From an uncultured Clostridia bacterium (GTDB lineage: Bacteria; Bacillota; Clostridia; TANB77; CAG-508), in contig CAOMRW010000018.1 in NCBI GenBank assembly GCA_948485625.1, positions 1-45,203 on the forward strand: DNA of 45,203 bases, written 5' to 3'. The translations under genes were made by a program, and so were the position numbers. Positions 25,306-34,562 of this stretch are shown piece by piece (within the stretch, counting starts at the first letter, position 1; each line of letters opens with the position of its first letter). The notes below the pieces were generated by a model. That model saw only the letters and a program-made list of their open reading frames with translations. It made no database searches and had not been told where the DNA came from.

Positions 25306-25557
25306 CTAATATTTTTTATACTTCTCTATAAAGCTACTAATTTGTTCTTTTGATAAATTTGGTGGTTTGCATTTTCCAATACACCAAACTAGCTCCATCA
25401 TAATCTCATCAATCTGTTCTCCAGTCAACCTCATTTCTTCTGGTGTACCAATCTTTTCATAAATTGTTTTTAATGAAAGATTCTTTTCAGCTTTATATAG
25501 TAGAAAAACTCGTTTTACAAGATTAATCTGCTCCTCAGTATAATTACTTTTCTCCAT
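25306..25557 (-). CDS. Small conserved-looking protein, unknown
   Basis: 83 aa from the ATG at 25557, 7 bases after GGAG; a TTG two codons earlier is possible. All-helical, with YTEEQINLVKRVFLLYKAEK and a Trp-Cys-x-x-x-Cys stretch (VWCIGKCKPP). Its own RBS and a clean terminator support it being real. No family recognised. It has no membrane helix. Confidence 0.65.
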   Translation of the reverse strand: MEKSNYTEEQINLVKRVFLLYKAEKNLSLKTIYEKIGTPEEMRLTGEQIDEIMMELVWCIGKCKPPNLSKEQISSFIEKYKKY

Positions 25558-25638
25558 TAGCAATCTCCTCTCTATATACTAGATGGATTACACTATATTA
25601 TCTTTCCTATTTTAGCAAATTTATTATTTAAAGTCAAA

Positions 25639-25688
25639 CTCAAATCTTTTTTAAAGATTCATACAAGTTACAATTTGAGGATTTTTTT
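25639..25688 (+). terminator. Hairpin followed by a T-tract, orientation unclear
   Basis: CTCAAAT (25639) pairs with ATTTGAG (25673-25679), then GATTTTTTT. It lies upstream of the M20 promoter, so it does not end any visible plus-strand gene. It may mark the end of a small transcript. Confidence 0.45.
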
Positions 25689-25783
25689 GCTATGGTTGAC
25701 TAATAACTCCAAATTAAATCTATAATATTCTCCAAAAATTGAAATCAATCATAAACAATAACATATTTTAACAACATTTATGC

Positions 25784-25789
25784 TATAAT
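25784..25789 (+). promoter_or_regulatory. Extended -10 promoter of the M20 dipeptidase gene
   Basis: TGCTATAAT gives an extended -10 element 20 bases before the start codon; the -35 box is weak. AAGGAAGTGA follows as the ribosome site. Confidence 0.55.
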
Positions 25790-25809
25790 ACTAATAAGGA
25801 AGTGATAAA

Positions 25810-27228
25810 ATGTTTCAAAAATATATCAAACAAAATGAACTTATTGAAAATTTACAAAACCTAATCAGAATACCAAGTATTTATGAAAAAAACTCCAATC
25901 CCAAAGAACCATTTGGAAAAAATACAGTAAAAGCACTAAATTACACTTTAAATCTGGGGCAAAATCTAGGATTCAAAACAAAAAATATTGATAATTATTG
26001 TGGCTACATAGAATTTGGTTCTGGAAATGAATTAATTGGAATTGTTGGTCATTTAGATGTAGTTCCACAAGGAGAAAACTGGACATATCCTCCATTTGAA
26101 GGAAAAATAATTAGCAACAAAATTTATGGTCGAGGAGCTATAGATGATAAAGGTCCTGTTATTGCAAGTCTATATGCAATGAAAGCTATTATGGACTACT
26201 GTAACAAGAATTCTATACCTATAAATAAAAGAGTTAGACTTATTTTAGGATTAAATGAAGAAAATGAATGGAAATGCATTGATTACTATAAAAAACATGA
26301 AGAAATTCCATCTATTGGTTTTAGTCCAGATGCTGATTTTCCTTGCATATATGCAGAAAAAGGAATAATATCTCCATTTTTAATAATGGATTATTCAAAT
26401 TTTCAAAATGAAGATATTATAATAACTAATATTGACTGTAAAAATAATGCATTAAATGTTGTTCCTAAATATTGTAGTTGTAATATATGTATAAAAAATG
26501 AAATTAATATAAATGAAATTAATAATTTAATTAAAATTATTGCTAATGAATATAATTTCAAAATCAAAACTGAAATTATAAATAATTCAGAAATAAAAAT
26601 AATCTCTCATGGTATTCAAGCACATGCTGCACACCCTGATTTAGGAACAAATGCCATTTCTAGATTAATTATTATTTTAGATAAATTATTTAAAAACTAT
26701 AATATTGCAATTCCTATATTTGATTTATTCACTAAATATGTAGGGCTTGATTATAATGGTAATAAATTAAATATTAATATTCCTGATGAATCTGGAGAAT
26801 TAACATTAAATGTAGGGCAATTCAATTTTGAAAAAAATATTTTAAAAATAGGACTAAATTTAAGGGTTCCAATTAATACGAATTTTGAACTTATAGAAAA
26901 GAATTTTTTATCAATTTGTAAAGAATTTAATAATATCACTTGTGAATTTACTGGAAAAATGAATCCTCTATATGTTTCTAAAGATTCATATCTAGTAAAA
27001 ACTCTTTGCGAAATTTATAATGAATATACTAATTCAAACTCAGAGCCTATAGCAATTGGAGGAGCAACTTATGCAAGAGCATTTAATAACTTTATATCCT
27101 TTGGAGCTAATCTTCCAGGCCAGAAAGACATGTGTCATCAAACAGATGAATTTATATCTATTGATAATTTAATGCTTGCTTGTAATATTTATTGTAAAGC
27201 AATTTATGAACTACTATTTTCAAAATAG
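25810..27228 (+). CDS. M20 family dipeptidase (PepV/Sapep-like)
   Basis: 472 aa zinc metallopeptidase, likely cytosolic, releasing amino acids from dipeptides. Metal ligands sit in the usual order: His81 and Asp83 in GHLDVVPQG, Asp112 in GRGAIDDKG, Glu150/151 in LNEENEW, Asp174/176 in FSPDADFP, and the last His in CHQTDEF. The lid domain contains QAHAAHPDLG. It is the only long gene on the plus strand in the left 34 kb. Length fits PepV (about 470 aa). Monocistronic. Confidence 0.93.
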   Translation: MFQKYIKQNELIENLQNLIRIPSIYEKNSNPKEPFGKNTVKALNYTLNLGQNLGFKTKNIDNYCGYIEFGSGNELIGIVGHLDVVPQGENWTYPPFEGKIISNKIYGRGAIDDKGPVIASLYAMKAIMDYCNKNSIPINKRVRLILGLNEENEWKCIDYYKKHEEIPSIGFSPDADFPCIYAEKGIISPFLIMDYSNFQNEDIIITNIDCKNNALNVVPKYCSCNICIKNEININEINNLIKIIANEYNFKIKTEIINNSEIKIISHGIQAHAAHPDLGTNAISRLIIILDKLFKNYNIAIPIFDLFTKYVGLDYNGNKLNINIPDESGELTLNVGQFNFEKNILKIGLNLRVPINTNFELIEKNFLSICKEFNNITCEFTGKMNPLYVSKDSYLVKTLCEIYNEYTNSNSEPIAIGGATYARAFNNFISFGANLPGQKDMCHQTDEFISIDNLMLACNIYCKAIYELLFSK

Positions 27229-27257
27229 CTATTAAACACCCGCCCCATATCACCATA

Positions 27258-27303
27258 GAAAAAAGTTGTAAGAAAGAATCTCCTTTTCTTACAACTTTTT
27301 TTA
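27258..27303. terminator. Bidirectional terminator between the M20 gene and a small gene
   Basis: A 17-bp stem, AAAAAAGTTGTAAGAAA against TTTCTTACAACTTTTTT, with a short loop. It serves both converging genes. Confidence 0.88.
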
Positions 27304-27328
27304 TATTATTTATAACAGTCACATTAAT

Positions 27329-27526
27329 TTACCCAGGCAAAAATTCACCTCTCATCCTACTTTGAACTGAAAAAACAAGCAAAGCATTTTCATCCAGTCT
27401 ATCTTCTGGTGCAAATCCTTTTCGTTCAAAAGCTTCATCAAGTGTAATATTATTTTCTTTCATACACTTGACAACTTCATCATAGGCTTCTACTCTTTCA
27501 TCAATACTAGTCCAAACTCTTGCCAT
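27329..27526 (-). CDS. Small acidic protein, unknown
   Basis: 65 aa, MARVWTSIDERVEAYDEVVK, with a good AAAGGAG site and its own terminator. It is predicted helical with the tail SVQSRMRGEFLPG. No homologous family is recognised. It is the only gene between ftsH and the converging M20 gene. Confidence 0.65.
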   Translation of the reverse strand: MARVWTSIDERVEAYDEVVKCMKENNITLDEAFERKGFAPEDRLDENALLVFSVQSRMRGEFLPG

Positions 27527-27609
27527 ACTGTCACTCCTTTCACCTATTACAATAGGTAAGTTGCTACTATTTACATTATTACATCACTATTATACCATAA
27601 CCATTAATA

Positions 27610-29409
27610 TTATTCAAATATTTTCTTAAATTCTTGTTCATTAATTTTTTCTCTTTCAAGTAAAGTCTGAGCAATAATATCTAATTTATCTCTATGTTCA
27701 ATCAATAATTTTTGAGCTTCATTATATGCTTCATCAATTAACAATTTAACCTCTGCTCCTATTTTATCACCAATATTTTCACCAAAAACAAACATATCAT
27801 TTTGTTCTTTTCCTTGAAAATCAATTGGTCCTAAATTATCACTCATACCATATTTAGTAACCATCTCTCTTGCAATTTTTGTTGCAACCTCAATATCATT
27901 ACTTGCACCTGTTGAAATATCATCTAATACTAATTTTTCAGCAGCTCTTCCACCCAATAAAGCAATCAATTTTTCTTTCATTTCAGTTTTAGAAATATAA
28001 TATTTATCTTCATCAGATTTATACATTGTATATCCACCTGCAACTCCTCTTGGTATAATTGATACTTCTTTTACATCAGTTTGAGTTTCTAAATACTTAC
28101 TAACTACTGCATGTCCAGCTTCATGATATGCTGTTAATTTTTTATCTTTTTCAGAATATGTTCTACTATGTTTTTCAAGTCCTACTGTAACTTTTTTAAC
28201 AGCTTCTTCTATATCTGAATTTTCTATATCTTCATGTTTATTTATTGTTGCAATAATTGCCGCTTCATTCAAAATATTTGCAAGTTCTGCTCCTGTAAAT
28301 CCTGCTGTGTCTTCTGCAATACTTGCTAAATTAACATCATCTGATAATCTCTTATCTTCACTGTGTATTTTTAAAATCTCTAGTCTTCCTTTTAAGTCTG
28401 GATTTGGAATAGTTATTTGCCTATCAAATCTTCCTGGTCTTAATAAAGCTTTATCTAACATTTCTGGTCTATTTGTTGCTGCTAATACTATTATTGTCTC
28501 TTCTGAACTAAACCCATCCATTTCTACAAGCAATTGATTTAAAGTTTGATTATTTTCTGTTTCTGCTCCACTATTTGATGTTCTTCTTGCTCCTATTGCA
28601 TCAATTTCATCTATAAACACAATACATGGTGCCATTTTTCTAGCCTTATCAAATAATTTTCTTACTCTTGAAGCACCAAGTCCTGCAAACATTTCTATAA
28701 ATTCAGAACCACTCATTGATATAAATGGAACATCTGCTTCACCTGCTATAGCTTTTGCAATTAATGTTTTTCCTGTACCAGGTTTTCCATATAATAAAAC
28801 ACCTTTAGGAACTTTTGCTCCCATTTTTGTGAATTTCTCTGGTTTTTTTAGAAAATCTACTATTTCTATCAATTCTCCTTTTTCCTCATCTAAACCTGCA
28901 ACATCTTTAAACCTTATTTTTGTTTTTCTTTCAGTATCTTCATATACTTGTCCTTTTTCTCCCAAACCTTGCATTTTAAATATCATTATGACTAAAGCAA
29001 GCATTATTAATGTAGGAAATAGACTAAAAAGAGTTGCAGGAATTTGCATTAAAACACTTTTAGGATTTTGTTTTAAATCTATATCATTACCTTCAGCAGC
29101 TTTTTCGTGTATTAACTCTACAAAAGCTTCTGTATTTGGAATTATAGCTCTTTTTTCCTCTTCAACATCTTTAAATTTCACCTTTATACTAGTACTTCCC
29201 ACTGTCATTTCTATTTTTTCAACATTTCCATATGATATTTCCTTTATCAAATCAGTATATGAAATTGTTTTGTCATCTTTTTCTTTATTATTAGTTAAAT
29301 AATATATTGCTACACCAACTAAAACAATAATTATTGAAACTAAAATAATTGATGATATTATTAAGCTTTTTTTCTTTTTATTATTCTTACGGTTTTCATT
29401 TTTATCCAT
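27610..29409 (-). CDS. ftsH: ATP-dependent zinc metalloprotease FtsH
   Basis: 599 aa membrane-bound AAA+ protease that degrades unassembled membrane proteins and regulators. Two helices (about 15-37 and 122-145) flank the extracytoplasmic domain. Walker A is GKPGTGKT (208-215), Walker B CIVFIDEIDAIG, then SRH and the pore region. The zinc site is HEAGHA near residue 430 followed by the third ligand region DDISTGASNDI. The C-terminus is complete. It lies 40 bp after a DUF1189 gene and ends the cluster starting at the FemX-like gene. Confidence 0.97.
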   Translation of the reverse strand: MDKNENRKNNKKKKSLIISSIILVSIIIVLVGVAIYYLTNNKEKDDKTISYTDLIKEISYGNVEKIEMTVGSTSIKVKFKDVEEEKRAIIPNTEAFVELIHEKAAEGNDIDLKQNPKSVLMQIPATLFSLFPTLIMLALVIMIFKMQGLGEKGQVYEDTERKTKIRFKDVAGLDEEKGELIEIVDFLKKPEKFTKMGAKVPKGVLLYGKPGTGKTLIAKAIAGEADVPFISMSGSEFIEMFAGLGASRVRKLFDKARKMAPCIVFIDEIDAIGARRTSNSGAETENNQTLNQLLVEMDGFSSEETIIVLAATNRPEMLDKALLRPGRFDRQITIPNPDLKGRLEILKIHSEDKRLSDDVNLASIAEDTAGFTGAELANILNEAAIIATINKHEDIENSDIEEAVKKVTVGLEKHSRTYSEKDKKLTAYHEAGHAVVSKYLETQTDVKEVSIIPRGVAGGYTMYKSDEDKYYISKTEMKEKLIALLGGRAAEKLVLDDISTGASNDIEVATKIAREMVTKYGMSDNLGPIDFQGKEQNDMFVFGENIGDKIGAEVKLLIDEAYNEAQKLLIEHRDKLDIIAQTLLEREKINEQEFKKIFE

Positions 29410-29449
29410 TTAAACATTTTGTCCTTTCCATAATTTTTACTATTTAACT

Positions 29450-30544
29450 TTATGCATTTGAGCCCTCTGGTTGCTCTCCGCCTTGATTATCATTTTCTTC
29501 TTTATCTTCATCTTTATTCTTATCTTTATTTTTCTTATTAACTTCTTTATTTTCTTGTCTATCTTCTTTTTCTATTTCCTTACTTTCCTCTTCACTCACT
29601 TTTCTTTCTATTTCAACAATTTTTTGTACTTCTCCTTGTTTTTTATTAAATTCTATCTTTAATATAAATATTGCTGCTATCATATAAATTGATGCTACTA
29701 ACATATACATTACTTCAAAATAACCTATTATATAATTAAATATAGAATTTATTATTATATATAAAATATATAATATCATTGGTAATGTCATAGCATATAT
29801 TGCCATATTAAATACTGCAACAAATCTTATTTTTAATTTTAAAAGTATTGATGCTAAATATCCAACTATACTTATAATAATTACATAGAACATTGTATTT
29901 ACAAGTTGAATAATAAATGAATACAAAAATAATATTAAAAATAAATTTAAATATATTGGCATTATTTTAGAACTTGTCAAATAGTCTATTAAACCTTGTT
30001 TATCAAATTCAGTCATGCCCATTTCTCCAAATAAATCTTTATAATTATAATTAGTAGTTCCTTGTCCTGCAATTTCTTTAAGTATTAATTTATCTTTTAA
30101 GATAATTACAGCATATTTACCTTGTACTTCATTCAAATATTGATTTACTTTTTCTTCATCTTCAGTATTTGTATCGATAATCAATTTTCCAAAAGTTGAA
30201 TCATCATCTATTATAGGCTCTTGTGAATCTATAGTTAAAATTCCATCTCTATAAGTAAGTTCTGGTGAATTTTCATCTATATATTGAGCCACACTTTGCA
30301 TTTTTAAATTTGTTTTATATATAGCCATAAGTGCTGTTACTACTGTTACTATTAAAACTAATATACCAAAATATTTTATAGCTCTTCCAAATCCTTCAGC
30401 AGATAATTCTGAATATTTCTCTATTTTATCTATTGAGTACCATACTTTCTTAAAAAAACCTTTTTTTATCTCGTTGTTATTTTCTTCTTTTATCGTGTCT
30501 TTTTCATTTATATTATTCTCTTTATTTTGTGGATCTTTTTTCAA
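29450..30544 (-). CDS. DUF1189 family membrane protein
   Basis: 364 aa from a TTG at 30544, placed 10 bases after GGGAG and one base after the racemase stop; the open frame extends 12 codons upstream but into the racemase gene. DUF1189 proteins have several membrane helices of unknown function. Here FFKKVWYSIDKIEKYSELSA precedes the first helix, then an extracytoplasmic domain (SPELTYRDGILTIDSQEPII) and three or four more helices, ending in a Lys/Glu/Asp-rich tail. Translation is likely coupled to the upstream alr-like gene. Confidence 0.8.
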   Translation of the reverse strand: MKKDPQNKENNINEKDTIKEENNNEIKKGFFKKVWYSIDKIEKYSELSAEGFGRAIKYFGILVLIVTVVTALMAIYKTNLKMQSVAQYIDENSPELTYRDGILTIDSQEPIIDDDSTFGKLIIDTNTEDEEKVNQYLNEVQGKYAVIILKDKLILKEIAGQGTTNYNYKDLFGEMGMTEFDKQGLIDYLTSSKIMPIYLNLFLILFLYSFIIQLVNTMFYVIIISIVGYLASILLKLKIRFVAVFNMAIYAMTLPMILYILYIIINSIFNYIIGYFEVMYMLVASIYMIAAIFILKIEFNKKQGEVQKIVEIERKVSEEESKEIEKEDRQENKEVNKKNKDKNKDEDKEENDNQGGEQPEGSNA

Positions 30545-30545
30545 T

Positions 30546-31664
30546 TTAATTCCACTCCCTTCTAACACTACTATCAACATGTTTTATGCTAGTATTAAAA
30601 ATCACTTCATCATTTATTTTAACATCTTTTCCAGTTATATCAACTGTAACATGATATGTTCCTATTCTTCCTAATATTGCACAATTCTGACCATTTATTT
30701 TAACATATAACTGTTGTTTTTTTAAAACATCTTTACAATCTCTTACAATATATCTAATTTTATCGATAGCTCTAAACATATCTCTTCCTGTTTGTATATT
30801 TACTCCATCAGAATATCCACATGGAACTATTGCTACTTTAGTCAGTCTTTTTGTTTTATATACATTTGAATACCCTATATTAAATCCTTTAGGCAATTCC
30901 CTTATTTCTGCAATATTTGCTTTTAAATATCCAACCTTTTTCAATCCTACAGAATTTTTAAAAGAAATCCTTCCAGTAAAAGCAGAACCTATTCTTACAG
31001 CATTTAAATGCATATTAGGAAACTTTATAAAAGCTGATGTATTACAAGCATGTAACATACCTGTTTGAATCTCGTTCATTTTCAAAATTTCAATGCAATC
31101 TATAAATCTTTTGAATTGTAATTTAGTATATTTATCATCATAATATGAATTTGAAAAATGTGTAAAAGTCCCCTCTATCTTTACATTTTTTAATGTTTTT
31201 AATGTTTTAATCATTTCTTCTCTATTACTATAAATAAAACCATATCTTCCAAATCCTGTATCAATTTTTATATGTGCTCTTATCGTCTTATTTAAATCTT
31301 GTCCAACTTTATCAGCAATTTCAGCAGTTTCTTTTGAACCGATTGTTATTATTACATCATTATCAATTAATGTTCTAATATCTTCCTCTATACTTGTTGA
31401 AGATAACATTAACAATCTTTCTTTAATACCTGCATCCCTTATTTTCAAAGCTTCTTCTATAGTTGAAACTGCAAAAAAATCAATTCCATTATCAATTAAA
31501 AATTTAGTATATTCTACAATTCCTAATCCATATCCATTTGTTTTCACAACTGCAATTATCTTTACAGCATTTCCATTATCATCTGGTAAATTCACATTTG
31601 TATGTTCTTTTATCTTCTCTATGTTATATCTCAAATCTTGTTTATTTATAACTACTGCTTTCAA
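30546..31664 (-). CDS. Alanine racemase family PLP enzyme
   Basis: 372 aa. The PLP lysine lies in IIAVVKTNGYGLG (Lys41), where the usual motif is KANAYGHG. A beta-barrel C-terminal domain follows, with the catalytic Tyr expected in GFNIGYSNVYKTKR and the GYSDG turn after it. D-alanine for peptidoglycan is the likely product, but the altered KTNGYGLG motif leaves room for another amino acid racemase. It shares the cluster with a FemX-like enzyme. Start is the TTG at 31664; GGAGTG lies 13 bases upstream. Confidence 0.85.
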   Translation of the reverse strand: MKAVVINKQDLRYNIEKIKEHTNVNLPDDNGNAVKIIAVVKTNGYGLGIVEYTKFLIDNGIDFFAVSTIEEALKIRDAGIKERLLMLSSTSIEEDIRTLIDNDVIITIGSKETAEIADKVGQDLNKTIRAHIKIDTGFGRYGFIYSNREEMIKTLKTLKNVKIEGTFTHFSNSYYDDKYTKLQFKRFIDCIEILKMNEIQTGMLHACNTSAFIKFPNMHLNAVRIGSAFTGRISFKNSVGLKKVGYLKANIAEIRELPKGFNIGYSNVYKTKRLTKVAIVPCGYSDGVNIQTGRDMFRAIDKIRYIVRDCKDVLKKQQLYVKINGQNCAILGRIGTYHVTVDITGKDVKINDEVIFNTSIKHVDSSVRREWN

Positions 31665-31748
31665 ATTTCCATTTCACTCCACTTCATATCCAAAAGGAAC
31701 TGTCCTTTCTGGAGATTTTATCCATATGGGACACATCTTAATTTAATT

Positions 31749-32813
31749 TTATTTTTTATTAATGTTTCTTTTTATTTGTCTTAGTGTTCTAAATGCTTTT
31801 TCTGAAAATTTATATAATTTATATCTTATTGGTTTGAATGGTATATATATTTCCCCTATAAATTCTGTAAATTTTGCTCCAAATCCTTTTTTAAATCTAT
31901 ACAATCCATATTGAGGATGATTTTCATCAACTACTCCTGATACACCTCTAAAGTCATATATATCATCTTTTCTTGCTATTGCCATTTTTATCATTTCCCA
32001 TTGTAATAAATAGTTTGGCATTAAGTTTCTGTGTTGATTACTACTTGCTCCATATAAGTACCAAGTTTTATTTCCATAGAAAATTGGTATTACTCCTGAA
32101 ATTGGTTTTCCATCATAATATGCCATTAGCAATTTCATATGTCCTTCTGGTTGCATATTATCATACATTTTTTCAAAATATTCTAATGGTCTTGTTATAA
32201 ATCCATCTCTATTTCCTGTTTCTATCATTATTTTATGGAAATCTTTTAAATCTTCTCTTGTTCCTTCTTTTATTGTTACTCCTTTTTTACCTGCTAAACG
32301 TATATTATATCTCCATTTTTGATGAAATCCTGCCATTACTTCTTCTTCTGTTTTATCTTTTATGTCCAATCTAAATACAAATCTTGGTTGTATTTCATCT
32401 TTGAAGTCTTTTGCATCATCTTTTATTTTATACCCTAAATTTGTTACTATATCTCTAAATACTTGGTCATCTGTTTCTATATCTGGTTCTATTCTTAACC
32501 CTATTACATTATGTTTTTTTGCCAGCTCTTTTGCTCCATCTGTTAATTGTTTCATTACTGATATATCATGTATATCACATACTGGTCCTCTTGATGAATA
32601 CATTATATTTCCAAATATTGGTATTTTTCTTATCCATACACATAATGAACCTATTATATTTTTATCTTCATCTTCTGCTAATATAACCTCTGGTTTCCAG
32701 TTTGGCTTTTTTATTTCTGCCCATTCTAATGCTTGTTGAAAGTTACATCTTTCATGCTCTTCTAAAAATTTTTTATATTCCTTTTTCGAGTCTTCGTCTG
32801 TTACAAATCTCAT
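31749..32813 (-). CDS. FemX/FemA-like peptidoglycan aminoacyltransferase
   Basis: 354 aa, two GNAT-type domains. Fem enzymes transfer amino acids from tRNA to the lipid II stem peptide to build the cross-bridge. The N half has FQQALEWAEIKKPNWKPEVI and YSSRGPVCDI; the C half has FHQKWRYNIRLAGKKGV and YDFRGVSGVVDENHPQYGLY, then GFGAKFTEFIGEI, both typical of FemABX. It precedes the alr-like gene by 84 bp and is the first gene of this cluster. Confidence 0.9.
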   Translation of the reverse strand: MRFVTDEDSKKEYKKFLEEHERCNFQQALEWAEIKKPNWKPEVILAEDEDKNIIGSLCVWIRKIPIFGNIMYSSRGPVCDIHDISVMKQLTDGAKELAKKHNVIGLRIEPDIETDDQVFRDIVTNLGYKIKDDAKDFKDEIQPRFVFRLDIKDKTEEEVMAGFHQKWRYNIRLAGKKGVTIKEGTREDLKDFHKIMIETGNRDGFITRPLEYFEKMYDNMQPEGHMKLLMAYYDGKPISGVIPIFYGNKTWYLYGASSNQHRNLMPNYLLQWEMIKMAIARKDDIYDFRGVSGVVDENHPQYGLYRFKKGFGAKFTEFIGEIYIPFKPIRYKLYKFSEKAFRTLRQIKRNINKK

Positions 32814-32856
32814 TTTTTTATTTTTTCCTCCTAATTATTATTTACGATTTAACGAT

Positions 32857-32885
32857 ATTTTACACTAATAACATTAAATTTACAA
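32857..32885 (-). promoter_or_regulatory. Promoter of the femX-alr-DUF1189-ftsH cluster
   Basis: TTGTAA, 17 bp, TAAAAT on the minus strand, about 44 bases before the FemX start. Confidence 0.55.
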
Positions 32886-33007
32886 GTAATTTTGCAGAAA
32901 ATTTACAAAGTCAGTGTAGGTTTGTAGAACATATGTCACACTTAATTGAAAATACTAGTATTGAAATACCTAATATGTGTTTTTTGAACTTCAACTTTGT
33001 ATATATT

Positions 33008-33225
33008 CTAAATATTTTTCCTTTGGGCTTAGCCACCCTAATGGTCTCATTGGAAAATTGTTATATTCTTTCATCCAATACTTTCCTCTATTTACTAAGT
33101 CTTCAAAACTACTAAATACCTTATTATAGTAAAATCTTTCTTGGTCTTTTCTATGACTTCTTTCTACTTGTGTATATGGTTTTATTAATTTGTGTTTTAT
33201 TCCTTTTTCTTCTAATGAGCTTTTT
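33008..33225 (-). pseudogene. C-terminal remnant of an rve-type transposase
   Basis: The minus frame ends at 33008 and reads IKHKLIKPYT, then QVERSHRKDQERFYYNK, and NNFPMRPLGWLSPKEN. These match the DDE/rve integrase core of IS3/IS481-like transposases. About a dozen residues expected between KPYT and VERSH are missing, and the N-terminal two-thirds is absent. This is a dead insertion-sequence scar. Confidence 0.75.
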
Positions 33226-33381
33226 ACAAAAGAAAAACAAATATATGATATGCTTATTAAAGTTATAAATAAAGATACAAAAAAATTAAATGAAATAAAA
33301 ATTATTATAAGAAAACTTGAAAATCTTTATAGTGAAGAAATACTTTTCTGGAATAAAAAATATTTTTCTCGATATTATTAA
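33211..33381 (+). pseudogene. C-terminal gene fragment, unknown
   Basis: The plus-strand frame NELFTKEKQIYDMLIKVI to a stop at 33381 looks coding by its Lys/Glu/Ile-rich helical composition. No start or RBS precedes it; it abuts the transposase remnant. Probably the tail of a gene cut by the insertion or by deletion. Confidence 0.4.
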
Positions 33382-33467
33382 AAGCATTGATAATCAAAAT
33401 AACTTGTAAAAAATATATTATTTATTTTTATACTAATATACTATAAATTATGTCTATACTAAGATAT

Positions 33468-33491
33468 AAGAAGCGGAAAAAACCGCTTCTT
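33468..33491. terminator. Terminator hairpin AAGAAGCGG/CCGCTTCTT
   Basis: Perfect 9-bp stem with an A6 loop, after the gene fragment ending at 33381. Confidence 0.7.
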
Positions 33492-33531
33492 CAAATAATA
33501 TATTTATATTAGCTATTAAATTTTTATAAAA

Positions 33532-33547
33532 GCCTCCTATAGGAGGC
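33532..33547 (-). terminator. Terminator GCCTCC/GGAGGC of the 69-aa gene
   Basis: A perfect 16-bp palindrome followed on the minus strand by a TTTTATAAAAATTT tract, 12 bp after the stop of the 69-aa gene. Confidence 0.75.
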
Positions 33548-33558
33548 CCTGTGTTGTA

Positions 33559-33768
33559 CTAAAAAATCATCGCTATCATGTCTTTAAACATATTTACCCA
33601 AATATTAATTATGACAATAATCGAAACAAAAACAAAAACTTCTATTATTATCAATACTACGATGTTTAAATCCCATTTCCACTTGTTTAAGTGCAACCGC
33701 TTTAAAATTTTGAAAAGGGCAATCCAAAGTACAACTAAAAGAACAATAAATACGAAAATAGTTTTCAT
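33559..33768 (-). CDS. Small two-helix membrane protein
   Basis: 69 aa, helices at about 4-18 and 34-60 with a short basic loop between (KILKRLHLNKWKW). AGGAG lies 10 bases before the ATG and a clean terminator follows, so it is probably real. No family recognised. It is in the decayed region beside ssrA and may be an island relic. Confidence 0.55.
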   Translation of the reverse strand: MKTIFVFIVLLVVLWIALFKILKRLHLNKWKWDLNIVVLIIIEVFVFVSIIVIINIWVNMFKDMIAMIF

Positions 33769-33900
33769 AATATCATTTCTCCTTTTTCAACTTATTTTAT
33801 ACTATTATATCATTTTTTCTTTTAAAAATCTATAAATTAATAAAATATTTTATTCTAAAACAACATCATATCAGCGACACCTTACTATTCGTTTTTCTCA

Positions 33901-34550
33901 TTATATATTAAAAATAACTAAATATAAAGCATTTTGACTATTTAATGTTTCTTGTTCGTTTTTGTTTAATTTTAATTGTTCAAACATTTCATTTGTAAAA
34001 TCAACATTTTTCTTTGAAAAATAGCACTTTCTTAAGCTAGGCTCACATTTTGCATTTGTCCCAAAGTAACCACCAAGCATTAAAGCATCAGTAGCATTGT
34101 AAATATTTATTTCAACAACTGCAACATCAACTCTACTACTTGTAGGCTTGTAATTTTCCATTACAGCAAATACAATTTCGTCATTACATATCAAGTAATC
34201 CTCTGAATATATTCGTTTATCATGATAATCTACAAATTTTGCTTTGCAAATATTCTGTTTTTGCTCTAATTCTAATATGTATTTATCAGGTGCAAACTTT
34301 TTAGTTCTAAAATTATAAGCATTAAAGTAAACATATAATTTATCAGTACTAAAAGGATTTTTAGATTTGTTATTTTGCATTGTTCTAATAGTATCATTTT
34401 CGTATAAATCAGCTTCATATATTCCAAGTTCTTCACAAATTATACTAACATCTTTAGCATCTGGTATAACTTCTCCTTTTTCATATCTACTAACAATAAG
34501 CTTTGCTTTTACCAAGAGTTGTTTCAATATTCTCTTGACTTAAACCTTTT
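33901..34550 (-). pseudogene. XRE-family transcriptional regulator, frameshifted in the HTH and truncated
   Basis: The intact minus frame ends at 33901 and begins inside the DNA-binding domain with VSRYEKGEVIPDAKDVSIIC. The preceding helices read RIKKGLSQENIETTLGKSKAY in another frame just upstream (to about 34550). One extra T (coding GCTTATTGTTAG, expected GCTTATGTTAG) separates them. No start codon for the full HTH is left, because the integrase remnant begins right beside it. The C-terminal domain (about 150 aa) is of unknown type. It was probably the element's repressor. Confidence 0.75.
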
Positions 34551-34562
34551 TTAATCCTATAA

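Noticed and set aside
28829..29302. 157-aa plus-strand frame opposite ftsH
   Set aside because: It mirrors the FtsH N-terminal region; composition is that of a complement frame.
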